A stretch of 20,115 nt of DNA from an uncultured Lysobacteraceae bacterium (GCA_946480705.1 CAMLLF010000004.1:1-20115); one strand, 5' to 3'; counted from the stretch's first letter, positions 7,159 to 15,246 are shown. Numbers and translations: made by a program. The notes: generated by a model not told the origin, from the letters alone.

Positions 7159-7906
7159 GCCGCGACAGCTCGGCCTTGAGCGCGTGTCCCTTTTCGCGCA
7201 GCCAGTCGCGCTGGCCTTTCCAGTCCGGGTAGAAGCTCGCGACGAGATTCCAGTAGCGCGGCGAGTGGTTGCGGATCTTCAAGTGACACAGCTCGTGCAC
7301 GACGACGTACTTCAGCGCCGCCGGCGGAGCGAGCGCGAGCGCGAGATCGAGCGTCATGCAATCGCGCGTGTCGAGGCTGCCCCAAAGACTCTTGAGCGGG
7401 CGCACGCGCACTGCGACCGGCGAGGCCTGCAGTTCGGAGGTATAGCGCGCGAGCAGGCGCGACACGTCGCGGCGGATCTGCGCATCGAGGAACGATCGCA
7501 GCAGCGCGCGGGCCGCTGGCAGTGCGCGCTTGCCGTGCGTTTGCGGCAGGGTCAGCACGAGCTTGTCGCCTTCCTGCGCGATGCTCGGAAACGCGCCTTC
7601 GCGCCAGAGCATCTGGGTGGTTTCGCCGCGCAGCGGAATCAGCGTCGGTGCGCCCGGCAGCAGCGGCGGCGGGCCCGAGGCGTCGAGCTGCAACTGGTCG
7701 AGTTTGCGTTCGAGCCAGTCGACATGCTTGCGCAGGAACGCGAACACCTGAGCGGGGTGCGTGCCTTCGGGGTAGGACAGGCGGGCGCCGCTCGCGGTCA
7801 CGGTCAGGCGCAGCCGGCGCGCCTGCGGGTGCGCCTTCTTGAGCACCTTGATCGTCTCGCCGTTGGGCGTCGACAGTTCGAGGTAGTGGTTGTCGTCCGG
7901 GGCCAT
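7145..7906 (-). CDS. YgjP/DUF45-family zinc metallopeptidase-like protein (M48-related)
   Basis: This 253-residue protein belongs to the YgjP-like DUF45 group. The C-terminal half carries the zincin motif VVVHELCHLKIRNHS (His204, Glu205, His208, with a further His at 214), preceded by the family segment LKSLWGSLDTRDCMTLDLAL and LAPPAALKYVVVHE. The N-terminal half is the usual beta-rich domain (RRLRLTVTASGARLSYPEG). No signal peptide or membrane helix is visible, so it is cytoplasmic. The ATG at 7906 is preceded by AAGGA 6 bases upstream. The physiological substrate is not established for the family. Its stop overlaps the end of the convergent hydrolase gene. Confidence 0.9.
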   Translation of the reverse strand: MAPDDNHYLELSTPNGETIKVLKKAHPQARRLRLTVTASGARLSYPEGTHPAQVFAFLRKHVDWLERKLDQLQLDASGPPPLLPGAPTLIPLRGETTQMLWREGAFPSIAQEGDKLVLTLPQTHGKRALPAARALLRSFLDAQIRRDVSRLLARYTSELQASPVAVRVRPLKSLWGSLDTRDCMTLDLALALAPPAALKYVVVHELCHLKIRNHSPRYWNLVASFYPDWKGQRDWLREKGHALKAELSRLIDQ

Positions 7907-7975
7907 GCCTGTTCCTTACCCAGCGGTCCGGCGCGGGCGACGGACGCGGTTCAAACGGACAATCCCTTGCCGGAG

Positions 7976-8003
7976 CCGGTTCCGTCGTCGCCGACCGAAC
8001 CGG
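7976..8003. other. inverted repeat between rdgC and the metallopeptidase gene
   Basis: CCGGTTC (7976-7982) and GAACCGG (7997-8003) form a perfect 7-bp stem with a 14-base loop, 27 bases beyond the rdgC stop. No T run follows on the minus strand, so it is not a standard terminator. Nothing else is seen in the 124-base gap. Confidence 0.3.
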
Positions 8004-8030
8004 TTTCCTCGATTCTCGCCGTGCCGTGTT

Positions 8031-8897
8031 TCAGCGGTCTGTCGGACGCGGCAGGCGGAACCATTCATCGAGCTTGCGGAGCAGGCGCTCGACTTCGAGC
8101 GTCATCAGCGCCATGCGGGCATCGAGTTCCGCGGCGGCCGATTCGGCGTCGGTTTCGTTCAGCTCGTCGAGCACCTGGTCGAGGAAACGCAGCTTGCGGA
8201 TGCCGAGCTGAAACACCTGCTTGCCGGTCTTGAGGTGCTCGCGCACCTCGTCGGTTTCAAGGTCCTGACGGCGGCAGCGCACGATCGCACCGGATTCGGC
8301 CGGATCGCGCAGCTCACATTCGTCCGCCAGGGCCAGACCGGCCGGTAGCTTGCCACTAACCACCCAGTCCGTCATCAAGGTCCGCGGCGACTCCTCGGGC
8401 GCCATCGGCGTGGCCGGGAAGGTGCCGGTCGCCTCGCGCAATTCCGACAGCACCTCCTCGGCCGACTTGCGGCTCGACGTGTCGACGACGAGCCAGCCGT
8501 TCTTGAGATCGAGATAGGCCAGCATGCGGAACGGCTTCACGAACGCACGCGGAAGGAAGTCGGTCAGGATCTCGTCCTTCATGCGCTTGCGCTCTTTCGC
8601 GCCGACGCGCCGGCCCTGTTCTTCGTTGATCTTCTGCAGTCGGGCCGACAATTCCTCGTTGACTACCGAGCCCGGCAGTAGTTTGTCCTCGCCGCCGAGC
8701 GCCACGAGCGTGTACGGCCCGACCTTGTGCACGAGCGCGTCCGCATTGCGACCGTGCGGCGAGACGAAGCCGCGCGTGGACTGCTCGAGCGGGCCGCACG
8801 GGCGAAGCCGCTTTTCGTCGAGATGGGTTTCGAGTTCGGCCAGGGATTCGGCCATGGCTTCGGAGAAGCGGAACAGCGTCAGATTGCGGAAGAACAT
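8031..8897 (-). CDS. rdgC: recombination-associated protein RdgC
   Basis: RdgC is a ring-shaped, nucleoid-associated DNA-binding protein that limits RecA activity. The 288-residue product is slightly shorter than the E. coli protein (about 303). It matches throughout: MFFRNLTLFRF at the start, LRPCGPLEQSTRGFVSPHG, EERKRMKDEI-like segment AKERKRMKDEILTDFLPRAF, LDLKNGWLVVDTSSRKSAEEVLSELRE, and LTDWVVSGKLP-like MTDWVVSGKLPAGL. The tail (KLDEWFRLP) is also typical. The ATG at 8897 follows a short leader containing GC-rich hairpins. It lies 69 bases downstream of ttcA on the same strand. Confidence 0.95.
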   Translation of the reverse strand: MFFRNLTLFRFSEAMAESLAELETHLDEKRLRPCGPLEQSTRGFVSPHGRNADALVHKVGPYTLVALGGEDKLLPGSVVNEELSARLQKINEEQGRRVGAKERKRMKDEILTDFLPRAFVKPFRMLAYLDLKNGWLVVDTSSRKSAEEVLSELREATGTFPATPMAPEESPRTLMTDWVVSGKLPAGLALADECELRDPAESGAIVRCRRQDLETDEVREHLKTGKQVFQLGIRKLRFLDQVLDELNETDAESAAAELDARMALMTLEVERLLRKLDEWFRLPRPTDR

Positions 8898-8901
8898 GAA
8901 A

Positions 8902-8926
8902 CCCCGAGGGGTGGGTCCTGGCCCAC
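8902..8926 (-). promoter_or_regulatory. hairpin-rich rdgC leader that may cover the ribosome site
   Basis: Immediately upstream of the rdgC ATG, CCCC and GGGG (8902-8911) can pair, and GTGGG (8911-8915) can pair with CCCAC (8922-8926). On the minus strand the only Shine-Dalgarno-like sequence, GGGG 4 bases before ATG, is one arm of the first hairpin. The stem is short with a tight loop, so this is tentative. Confidence 0.25.
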
Positions 8927-8966
8927 CGGTAAGTGAGTAGAGCGGAACGGGCTGCGGCAGGCGAGG

Positions 8967-9836
8967 CTAGCCGGCCTCGGTCTCATTTGCTGCGTCGGCG
9001 GGTTCGCCGCGCAGCCAGTCGCCGGCACTGGCACGCAGCTGGCTGCCGAGCGCGGCGAAGTCGAACAGCGTGCGGTCGGCAAGTTGCGACGGCGATATGT
9101 CGCCGATCGCGCGGAACACGTTCTCGACGCGTCCCGGGAACTGACGGTCCCAGTCGGCCAGCATGGCCTTGATCGCCTTGCGCTGCAGATTTTCCTGCGA
9201 GCCGCAGAGATTGCACGGCATGATCGGGAACGCCTTCGCTGCCGCGTAGTCGGCGATGTCGTCCTCGCGGCAGTACGCGAGCGGGCGAATGACCACGTTG
9301 CGGCCGTCGTCCGAGCGCAGCTTCGGCGGCATGGCCTTGAGCTTGGCCTGGTGAAACAGGTTCAGAAACAGCGTCTCGACGATGTCGTCGCGGTGATGGC
9401 CGAGCGCGATCTTCGTAAAGCCTTCGGCCGCGGCATGGTCGTAGAGGTTGCCGCGCCGCAGGCGCGAGCAGAGGCTGCACATCGTGCGGCCTTCCGGTAT
9501 CACGCGCTTGACGACGCTGTAGGTGTCCTGCTCGAGAATCGTATGCGGCATGCCGATCGATTCGAGATAACCGGGCAGCGTCCGCGCATCGTAGCCGGGC
9601 TGCTTCTGATCGAGATGCACCGCGTGCAGTTCGAACGATACCGGCGCCTTGGCCTGCAGCTGGCGCAGCAGATCGAGCAGCGTGTACGAATCCTTGCCGC
9701 CCGACAGGCACACCATGACGCGGTCGCCGTCTTCGATCATGTGGAAATCGGCGATCGCCTGGCCGACCTGGCGGCGCAGCCGCTTGGCCAGCTTGTTGGC
9801 GTTGATTTCCTGCTTGCGGACGGCGGCAATGCTCAT
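8967..9836 (-). CDS. ttcA: tRNA 2-thiocytidine(32) synthetase TtcA
   Basis: TtcA is an iron-sulfur enzyme that thiolates cytidine 32 of certain tRNAs using ATP. The 289-residue protein has the PP-loop SGGKDS (residues 45-50), the paired CxxC motifs [11 protein letters not shown] (Cys120, Cys123) and MPCNLCGSQ (Cys208, Cys211) that bind the cluster, and the family segment [19 protein letters not shown]. Length is normal. The ATG at 9836 has no visible Shine-Dalgarno sequence. A GCTACAAT -10 box lies 26 bases upstream. It is divergent from the DUF465 gene and upstream of rdgC on the same strand. Confidence 0.97.
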   Translation of the reverse strand: MSIAAVRKQEINANKLAKRLRRQVGQAIADFHMIEDGDRVMVCLSGGKDSYTLLDLLRQLQAKAPVSFELHAVHLDQKQPGYDARTLPGYLESIGMPHTILEQDTYSVVKRVIPEGRTMCSLCSRLRRGNLYDHAAAEGFTKIALGHHRDDIVETLFLNLFHQAKLKAMPPKLRSDDGRNVVIRPLAYCREDDIADYAAAKAFPIMPCNLCGSQENLQRKAIKAMLADWDRQFPGRVENVFRAIGDISPSQLADRTLFDFAALGSQLRASAGDWLRGEPADAANETEAG

Positions 9837-9862
9837 GGGCGGGACGGCAGACGTGAACCGCC

Positions 9863-9868
9863 ATTGTA
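9863..9868 (-). promoter_or_regulatory. -10 box for ttcA
   Basis: TACAAT on the minus strand, preceded by GC, lies exactly 26 bases before the ttcA ATG. The -35 position is GC-rich and matches the consensus poorly. The predicted leader is about 20 bases. Confidence 0.5.
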
Positions 9869-9922
9869 GCAGCGCATCCGCCGCGGGCCGTCCGCGGACT
9901 ACGAGCCGCCGCCGAAGCCCGC

Positions 9923-9928
9923 TACACT
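9923..9928 (+). promoter_or_regulatory. -10 box for the DUF465 gene
   Basis: TACACT preceded by GC lies exactly 26 bases before the ATG at 9955, mirroring the divergent ttcA box. No good -35 box is visible 16-18 bases upstream. Confidence 0.45.
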
Positions 9929-9954
9929 CGGTCGACTCTGAACGCCGCGCGACG

Positions 9955-10158
9955 ATGCACCAGGATCCTGCCGAAATCACGCGTCAGCTGATCGAGCTGC
10001 GCATCGAACACCGCGATCTCGACGCGGCTATCGGCCGCCTGTCGGCCGACAACGCAAGCGACGAGCTGCAGCTCAAGCGCCTCAAGAAGCGCAAGCTGCG
10101 GCTCAAGGACATGATCGCGTACCTCGAGAACCAGCTGATCCCCGATCAGCCGGCCTGA
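9955..10158 (+). CDS. YdcH-like DUF465 family small protein
   Basis: This 67-residue, highly charged protein has the DUF465 pattern: an N-terminal helix with [18 protein letters not shown], then [24 protein letters not shown]. It is probably two helices forming a hairpin or coiled coil. Members are widespread in proteobacteria but have no established function. No Shine-Dalgarno sequence is visible, but the GCTACACT box 26 bases upstream supports the ATG at 9955. Its 3' end overlaps the convergent antiporter gene by 13 bases. Confidence 0.88.
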   Translation: MHQDPAEITRQLIELRIEHRDLDAAIGRLSADNASDELQLKRLKKRKLRLKDMIAYLENQLIPDQPA

Positions 10159-11468
10159 GTTGCGAGTCGCGGCTGCGTCGCCGCGCGCGGCAGCCCGAGC
10201 GCGATCGAAGCGAGTGCGGCGAGCGCCAGCAGCCAGCCGTAGTGCACCTGGCCGACGAGTTCGAGCGGCGACGCTTTCGCGATCGACGCAGCCAGCAGGA
10301 TCTGAGCCCCGTAGGGCAGCACGCTCTGCGTCACGCAGGCAAACACGTCGAGGAGGCTCGCGCTGCGCGCCGGGCTCACGCCGTGGCGTTCGGCAATCTC
10401 GCGCGCTGTGCTGCCGCTGATCAACAGCGCGACGGTGTTGTTGGCCGTGAATACATCGGTCAACGTCGAAACGGCGGCCAGCGACAGTTCGCCGCTGCGC
10501 CGGCCCTGACCGCCGGCCAGCGCCGCGACGCGCGCGGCGAGCCAGGCCAGCCCGCCCTGCGCGCGCGCGAGCGCCGCGAGCCCGCCGATCAGCAGCGACA
10601 ACAGCGTGATCTCGAACATGCCTTCGAAGCCGGCATAGATGTCGCCGCTGAACGCGGCCGGCGAGTAGCCGGCCTTGAGCGCAAAGCCGAACGATCCGGC
10701 CAGAATCAGGCCGACGCCGAGCACGACGAGTACGTCGACGCCGAGCAACGCGAGCACGAGCACGACGAGATACGGCAATGCCAGCCACGGCGAGACGTCG
10801 GGCACCGCGGGAGCCGCGGTGCCCTGTCCGAGTACGGCGAGCAGCACGAGGCAGGCCAGCGCGGCGGGCAGCGCGAGCCAGAAATTCGCGCGGAACTTGT
10901 CGCGTACGCTAGCGCCCTGCAACCGCGACGCGGCGATCGCGGTGTCGGAAATCACCGACAGGTTGTCGCCGAACGTGGCGCCGCTGAGGACCGCGCCCAG
11001 CGCGAGCGCCGGCGCGATGCCGGCCGCCTCGGCGACGCCGAGCGCGATCGGCGCGACGGCCGCGATCGTGCCCATCGACGTGCCCATCGCGAGTGCGACG
11101 AAGCCGGCGACCAGGAACAGTCCCGGCAGCGCGAGCCACGGCGGCACGGCGTTCAAGGTCAGCCAGACCACCGCATCGACGCCGCCGATGGCCTTGCTGA
11201 CCGCGGCGAACGCGCCGGCGAGCAGGAAGATCAGGCACATCAGCATCACATCGGCATTGCCCATGCCGGCGAGAAACGTATCGAGCGGCCGCGCCCGGCG
11301 CGCGAGCCAGAACGCGAGCGCGATCGCGGGAAGGATCGCGACCGGTGCGCGCAGTTGATAGAACGCGTCGGGATGACCCTGCAGCGTGAACCAGAGTCCC
11401 GTGCCGAGGAACAGCGACAGAAAAACGCCGAGCGGCAACAGCGCCCGGGCGGAATGCGGAGCGGACAT
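10146..11468 (-). CDS. NhaC-family Na+/H+ antiporter-like membrane transporter
   Basis: This 440-residue polytopic inner-membrane protein belongs to the NhaC/ion-transporter group, which exchanges cations such as Na+ for protons; some members carry other substrates. Diagnostic segments are GTSMGTIAAVAPIALGVAEAAGI, the GAVLSGATFGDNLSVISDTAIAAS-region signature (two adjacent conserved blocks), and a second-half repeat STLTDVFTANNTVALLISG. About 10-12 hydrophobic spans are visible. The ATG at 11468 (MSAPHS) is preferred because it starts just before the first membrane helix; in-frame GTG codons at 11471 and 11492 are alternatives. The upstream gap to plsB contains a long perfect inverted repeat that may regulate it. 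Substrate is inferred only. Confidence 0.85.
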   Translation of the reverse strand: MSAPHSARALLPLGVFLSLFLGTGLWFTLQGHPDAFYQLRAPVAILPAIALAFWLARRARPLDTFLAGMGNADVMLMCLIFLLAGAFAAVSKAIGGVDAVVWLTLNAVPPWLALPGLFLVAGFVALAMGTSMGTIAAVAPIALGVAEAAGIAPALALGAVLSGATFGDNLSVISDTAIAASRLQGASVRDKFRANFWLALPAALACLVLLAVLGQGTAAPAVPDVSPWLALPYLVVLVLALLGVDVLVVLGVGLILAGSFGFALKAGYSPAAFSGDIYAGFEGMFEITLLSLLIGGLAALARAQGGLAWLAARVAALAGGQGRRSGELSLAAVSTLTDVFTANNTVALLISGSTAREIAERHGVSPARSASLLDVFACVTQSVLPYGAQILLAASIAKASPLELVGQVHYGWLLALAALASIALGLPRAATQPRLATQAG

Positions 11469-11550
11469 CACGATCTCGAAAAGGGCGCACACGCGCCGTG
11501 CTGCATGGCAGCATAGACGGCTGGACGTCTGTTTCGAAATATTCTGCGCG

Positions 11551-11584
11551 GCAGTGCATATGCCGCCCGGGGCATATGCACTGC
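11551..11584. repeat. long perfect inverted repeat between plsB and the antiporter gene
   Basis: The 14-base arm GCAGTGCATATGCC (11551-11564) is matched perfectly by its complement at 11571-11584 around a 6-base centre. Each arm contains the self-complementary octamer GCATATGC (11556-11563 and 11572-11579), so the two octamer centres are 16 bases apart. No T run follows on the minus strand. It could be a plsB 3' end hairpin or a double operator for the antiporter gene. Confidence 0.7.
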
Positions 11585-11597
11585 GACCCGCGGGCGG

Positions 11598-14129
11598 TCA
11601 GGCAGCCTTGTCCGGCGCGACTTCGGGCGCCGCCGGCGGCTTGAGCTGCGGCGCGAGCTTCAGGATGCCGTGGCGGATCTCGCGGCTCAGGATCACCTTC
11701 GCGTCCTTCGCCACGATCGCGAGCGCCGCATCGAAGTCGAGCTTGCCCGCCTCGTCGGTCCAGACCACCTTGCGTTCACGCAGTTGCTGGATGAAGCCCT
11801 TGAACAGCGACTTGTCGAAGAACTCCGGAGCGTTGAGTTCATGCAGCAGCGTCAGGCGCTGGGCGGTCAGCGTGCAGAGGTTCTCGAGTTCCGCCGCGCT
11901 GATCGTATGCGGGCCATGCTTCACCAGAACCGCGATCGTGATGTAGTAGCGCTCGAACGCCTGCAACAGGCTGTGCGCGAGCGTGCGCAGCTGGAATGCC
12001 GCGTCCCCCTGGCCGGCGCCGCGATTGAGCACGCGGCCCTCCGCATCGGGCGTGAGCACGCCGCGGCGGATGAAGAAATCGACGGTCGCGTGGATGCGTT
12101 CGACGAAGCCGGCCTCGTCCCAGGGCAGGAACAGCTCGGACTGGATGAACGGATAGATCAGCTTCGACAGCCGCAGCAGGGAGGCGCGCGCCATGCGCCG
12201 GTTGTTGATGAAGCAGCAGGCGATCCAGGCCGACGCGGCAAACAGATGCAGCACGTTGTTGCGGAAGTAGGACAGCAGCGTCGCCTGCTTGCCTTCGCTC
12301 GTCAGCACGTCGCCGAGCGGGTGGCGGATGCGGCGGATCCACTGCATCTTCTCGCCGTAGGCGACGATCTCGGCCGGCGTCTTCGACGTCAGCGTGATGC
12401 GCTCGGCGTACGGCAGCTCGGCGAGCAGCGCTTTGTACAGTTCCAGTTGTGCAAGAAGGTCGGTTTCGGCCATCGCATGCTTCGGCGTCGCGAGCAGCGC
12501 GACCGCGAGCAGGTTGATCGGATTGACGTCCGCGGCGCTGTTGATGCTGATCTGGATGCGCTCGGCCAGCGCGTCGACGCTGCGGCCGAACCATTCGGGC
12601 TTGTCGTCGTCGGCGTTGGCACGCCAGTCCGGCGCTTCGCGCTGCAACAGTTCCTCGAGGAACACCGGCTCGCCGAAATTCACGGCAACGCGGCCGTAGT
12701 GCTCGCGCAGCTTCTTCACCGAGCGCAGCAGGCCGAACAGCGACTCCTTCTGCTTGGCCTGGCCCGACAGTTCGCCGATGTAGCTGTTGCCTTCCATCAG
12801 CTTTTCGTAGCCGATGTAGACCGGCTGGAACACTACCGGCCGCCGCGATTCGCGCAGAAAAGCGCGCAGCGTCATCGCGAGCATGCCGGCCTTGGGCTGC
12901 AGCAGGCGCCCGGTGCGCGAACGGCCGCCTTCGATGAAATATTCCATCGAGACGCCGCGTGCGAACAGCTGGCTAACGTATTCGGTGAACACGGCCGAAT
13001 ACAGTGCGTTCGCCTTGAAGCTGCGGCGCAGGAAGAACGCGCCGCCGCGCCGCAGCAGCGGTCCTACCAGCGGCAGATTGAGGTTCACGCCGGCAGCGAT
13101 GTGCGGCGGCACGATGCCGTTCGTGTACAGCAGCCAGCTCACGAGCAGATAGTCGATGTGGCTGCGGTGGCACGGCACATAGATGATTTCATGACCCGGC
13201 GCGACGGCGCGCACGCGGTCGAAATGGTTCATCGTCACGCCGTCGTAGAGCTTGTTCCAGAAGCTGTGCAGCATGAACGACAGCGAGCGCACGACCGGAT
13301 GCGAGTAGTCGGCGGCGATCTCGACCGCGTATTCGTGCGCGCGGCGCGTCACCTGCTCGCGCGGGGCCGATTCCTTGGTCGCGGTCGCGGCGATGACCTG
13401 CTGCACCGGCTCGGCGTTGACGACGGCGTCGACGATGGTGCGGCGATGCGACAGGTCGGGCCCGATGACCGCGGCGCGGATCCGGCGGAAATGCGCGCGC
13501 AGCACGCGGGAGATCTTGCGCACCGAACGGTCGCGCGGCGCGCCCTGCTCCTCGGCGAGCACGCGTCGCAGCGACACGGGTGTGGAAAACTGCACATGCG
13601 TGTCGCGGCCGTTGAGCACGAGCGCGAGCAGGCGGCGGAAGCGGCCGACGACGACCCAGTTTTCCGAGAACAGCACGCTGAACCAGCCCGATTGCCGGTT
13701 CGGTGCGCGGCCGACGAAGATCGACACGGGCACCAGTTGCACGTCCTGGTCGGGCAGCAGTTCGAGCTGCGCGACGAGTTCGGCGAGCGGCTGCGTCGGC
13801 GAGCGCCGGCGTGCCGGATTCCAGATGAGACTGTTGCGCATCGACGTCGCGAAGTAGCTGCGCTTGCGGCGCGTCGACACGTTCTGCAGCGGCACGAGCG
13901 CGGACGGCAGTCCGGCTTCGCGACACGCCTGTTCGAGGATCAGCGCATCCGACAGTCCGTAGCGTTCCGTGACGTAGCAGACCGGTACGCCCGGCAGCAG
14001 CAGGCTGCCCGGATTCACCGGGTCGGGTTTGATACGGATCCAGGATTCGAGCAGGCGGCCGAACAGTCGCAGGCGCCAGGGAACACGCGGCGCATCGTCG
14101 TGGCGCCCGGAGGTAGTGAGGTCATCCAT
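11598..14129 (-). CDS. plsB: glycerol-3-phosphate acyltransferase PlsB
   Basis: PlsB transfers a fatty acyl group to position 1 of glycerol-3-phosphate, the first step of phospholipid synthesis, at the inner membrane. The 843-residue protein is a little longer than E. coli PlsB (about 807). The four acyltransferase blocks are visible: HRSHIDYLL (residues 321-329, catalytic His and Asp), the GGAFFLRRSF segment (about 362-371), FIEGGRSRTGR (398-408) and VFQPVYIGYE (433-442). The long N- and C-terminal regions also fit PlsB. The ATG at 14129 is only 7 bases from a TACAAT box, so the mRNA may be leaderless. A terminator for the upstream lipoprotein gene sits directly in front. Confidence 0.95.
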   Translation of the reverse strand: MDDLTTSGRHDDAPRVPWRLRLFGRLLESWIRIKPDPVNPGSLLLPGVPVCYVTERYGLSDALILEQACREAGLPSALVPLQNVSTRRKRSYFATSMRNSLIWNPARRRSPTQPLAELVAQLELLPDQDVQLVPVSIFVGRAPNRQSGWFSVLFSENWVVVGRFRRLLALVLNGRDTHVQFSTPVSLRRVLAEEQGAPRDRSVRKISRVLRAHFRRIRAAVIGPDLSHRRTIVDAVVNAEPVQQVIAATATKESAPREQVTRRAHEYAVEIAADYSHPVVRSLSFMLHSFWNKLYDGVTMNHFDRVRAVAPGHEIIYVPCHRSHIDYLLVSWLLYTNGIVPPHIAAGVNLNLPLVGPLLRRGGAFFLRRSFKANALYSAVFTEYVSQLFARGVSMEYFIEGGRSRTGRLLQPKAGMLAMTLRAFLRESRRPVVFQPVYIGYEKLMEGNSYIGELSGQAKQKESLFGLLRSVKKLREHYGRVAVNFGEPVFLEELLQREAPDWRANADDDKPEWFGRSVDALAERIQISINSAADVNPINLLAVALLATPKHAMAETDLLAQLELYKALLAELPYAERITLTSKTPAEIVAYGEKMQWIRRIRHPLGDVLTSEGKQATLLSYFRNNVLHLFAASAWIACCFINNRRMARASLLRLSKLIYPFIQSELFLPWDEAGFVERIHATVDFFIRRGVLTPDAEGRVLNRGAGQGDAAFQLRTLAHSLLQAFERYYITIAVLVKHGPHTISAAELENLCTLTAQRLTLLHELNAPEFFDKSLFKGFIQQLRERKVVWTDEAGKLDFDAALAIVAKDAKVILSREIRHGILKLAPQLKPPAAPEVAPDKAA

Positions 14130-14136
14130 GCCGCGG

Positions 14137-14142
14137 ATTGTA
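14137..14142 (-). promoter_or_regulatory. -10 box for plsB, implying a leaderless transcript
   Basis: TACAAT on the minus strand ends 7 bases before the plsB ATG, so transcription would begin at or next to the start codon. No recognisable -35 box is seen, because that position overlaps the upstream terminator stem. Confidence 0.4.
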
Positions 14143-14149
14143 ACCGCGA

Positions 14150-14181
14150 CAAAAACGAACGCCGCCCGAGGGCGGCGTTCG
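14150..14181 (-). terminator. rho-independent terminator after the lipoprotein gene
   Basis: CGAACGCCGCCC (14156-14167) and GGGCGGCGTTCG (14170-14181) form a perfect 12-bp GC-rich stem. On the minus strand it is followed by TTTTTGT. It lies 67 bases after the lipoprotein stop and 20 bases before the plsB start. Confidence 0.88.
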
Positions 14182-14248
14182 ATTGCGTTAGCGGCGCGTT
14201 AAATCGGCCGGAAAACAGGCCTTGAACCCGCCGATGGCGCGTGCGGCG

Positions 14249-15166
14249 TCAGTTCGTGGCCGGCGCCGGAGCGGCCGGCTCGCTCGCCGCCGTGTCCTTC
14301 TTCTTCAGGCCTTCCAGCATTTCCTTGCCGTACCAGCGGTCGCCGACCTTGACGAGATCGCTCTCCGCGCTGAGCGGCGCATTCAGCAGCGTGTAGCTGA
14401 TCTTGACCTTCGCGGCGTTGGCGTCGGACGAAATCGTTTCGGCCTTGACCGAATCCAGCGTCTGGTCGATCGAGAAGCCGTACAGCGCGAGCACGTCCTT
14501 GAGGCCGAGATAGACGACGCCGGCCTTGCTCATCGCCTGCTCGTAGCTCAGCGCGCGCGCTTCGTCGAGCGTCTTCAGGTTGACTTTGCGTGCCGTGTCG
14601 CAGACGACCTTGATCGCCTTCTGCGCGAGCGCCGGATCGGTGAACTTCGCAGTCGTGACCCAGTTGCCGAGCGCATCGATGGCCTGCGAGGCCTGCAGCT
14701 TCTGCGCGTCGTTCAGATCCTGGTTCTGCTGGATCGAGCTCTGGATGACGCCCTTGCCCATCGCGACCATCATCGGCATCTGCTGCGCCATCTGCGCATC
14801 GAGTTCCTTGAGCTTCGGCTCGAGCTCGGCCCAGAGCTTGGCTTCGGCGTCCGGTGCGGTCAGCTTGGCCATGTTCTCGGCGAACTTGGCCTTGTCTTCC
14901 TCGCTCGCCGGTTCCTTGTTCATCTCGGTCGCGTAGTCGGCCTTGGCCTTCGCGTACTCGTCCGGCGGCAGCACGCTTTGCATCAGGCCGTCGATGTTGC
15001 CGGTCTTCAGGTGACCGATCGACGCCATGATCGCGCCGTCCGGCGTGGCGGCAGCCTTCGCGGCAACGGCCGGCGGCGGCGCGGCAGGCGGCTCATCCTT
15101 GCCGCAGCCGACCAGTGCAAAACCGAGAGCCGCGGCGAGCGCGACGCGAGCAAATTTCGTGGACAT
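14249..15166 (-). CDS. predicted lipoprotein of unknown function
   Basis: This 305-residue protein has a lipoprotein signal (ALVGC, Cys21) followed by a proline/alanine-rich linker. The body is mostly helical, with methionine- and glutamine-rich stretches (KELDAQMAQQMPMMVAMGKG). The C-terminal part (VKISYTLLNAPLSAESDLVKVGDRWYGKEMLEG) looks like a small beta domain of the NTF2-like or DUF4878 kind, but I cannot assign a family. It ends in a low-complexity Ala/Pro tail. The residue after Cys is Gly rather than Asp, so outer-membrane sorting is likely. The ATG at 15166 is preceded by GGGGA. A promoter lies just upstream and a strong terminator downstream, so it is a single-gene unit. Confidence 0.88.
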   Translation of the reverse strand: MSTKFARVALAAALGFALVGCGKDEPPAAPPPAVAAKAAATPDGAIMASIGHLKTGNIDGLMQSVLPPDEYAKAKADYATEMNKEPASEEDKAKFAENMAKLTAPDAEAKLWAELEPKLKELDAQMAQQMPMMVAMGKGVIQSSIQQNQDLNDAQKLQASQAIDALGNWVTTAKFTDPALAQKAIKVVCDTARKVNLKTLDEARALSYEQAMSKAGVVYLGLKDVLALYGFSIDQTLDSVKAETISSDANAAKVKISYTLLNAPLSAESDLVKVGDRWYGKEMLEGLKKKDTAASEPAAPAPATN

Positions 15167-15204
15167 GTTTTTCCCCAAGGGTTCAATTGGTGAAACAGCA
15201 ACGC

Positions 15205-15233
15205 ACTCTAGCCGACTGCGTCTGTGCATTCCA
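15205..15233 (-). promoter_or_regulatory. candidate promoter for the lipoprotein gene
   Basis: On the minus strand TGGAAT (15233-15228) is followed after 17 bases by TAGAGT (15210-15205), which is preceded by GC. The leader would be about 32 bases and contains the GGGGA ribosome site. The -35 box overlaps a REP-like hairpin. Confidence 0.45.
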
Positions 15234-15246
15234 GCGAACGCCGGAA
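15229..15246. repeat. REP-like hairpin unit
   Basis: TTCCAGCG (15229-15236) and CGCCGGAA (15239-15246) form an 8-bp stem with one A-C mismatch and a two-base AA loop. This is the form of short dispersed palindromes common between proteobacterial genes. The sequence CAGCGAACG recurs 60 bases further on (15291-15299), suggesting a degenerate second unit. Confidence 0.4.

Noticed and set aside
10242..11516. Plus-strand open frame opposite the antiporter gene
   Set aside because: The translation is repetitive Arg/Glu/Gln, typical of the complement of a hydrophobic membrane protein gene.
11670..14225. Very long open frame on the plus strand opposite plsB
   Set aside because: It is the antisense shadow of a high-GC gene. 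Its translation is low-complexity and Arg/His/Gln-rich, while plsB has all family motifs.
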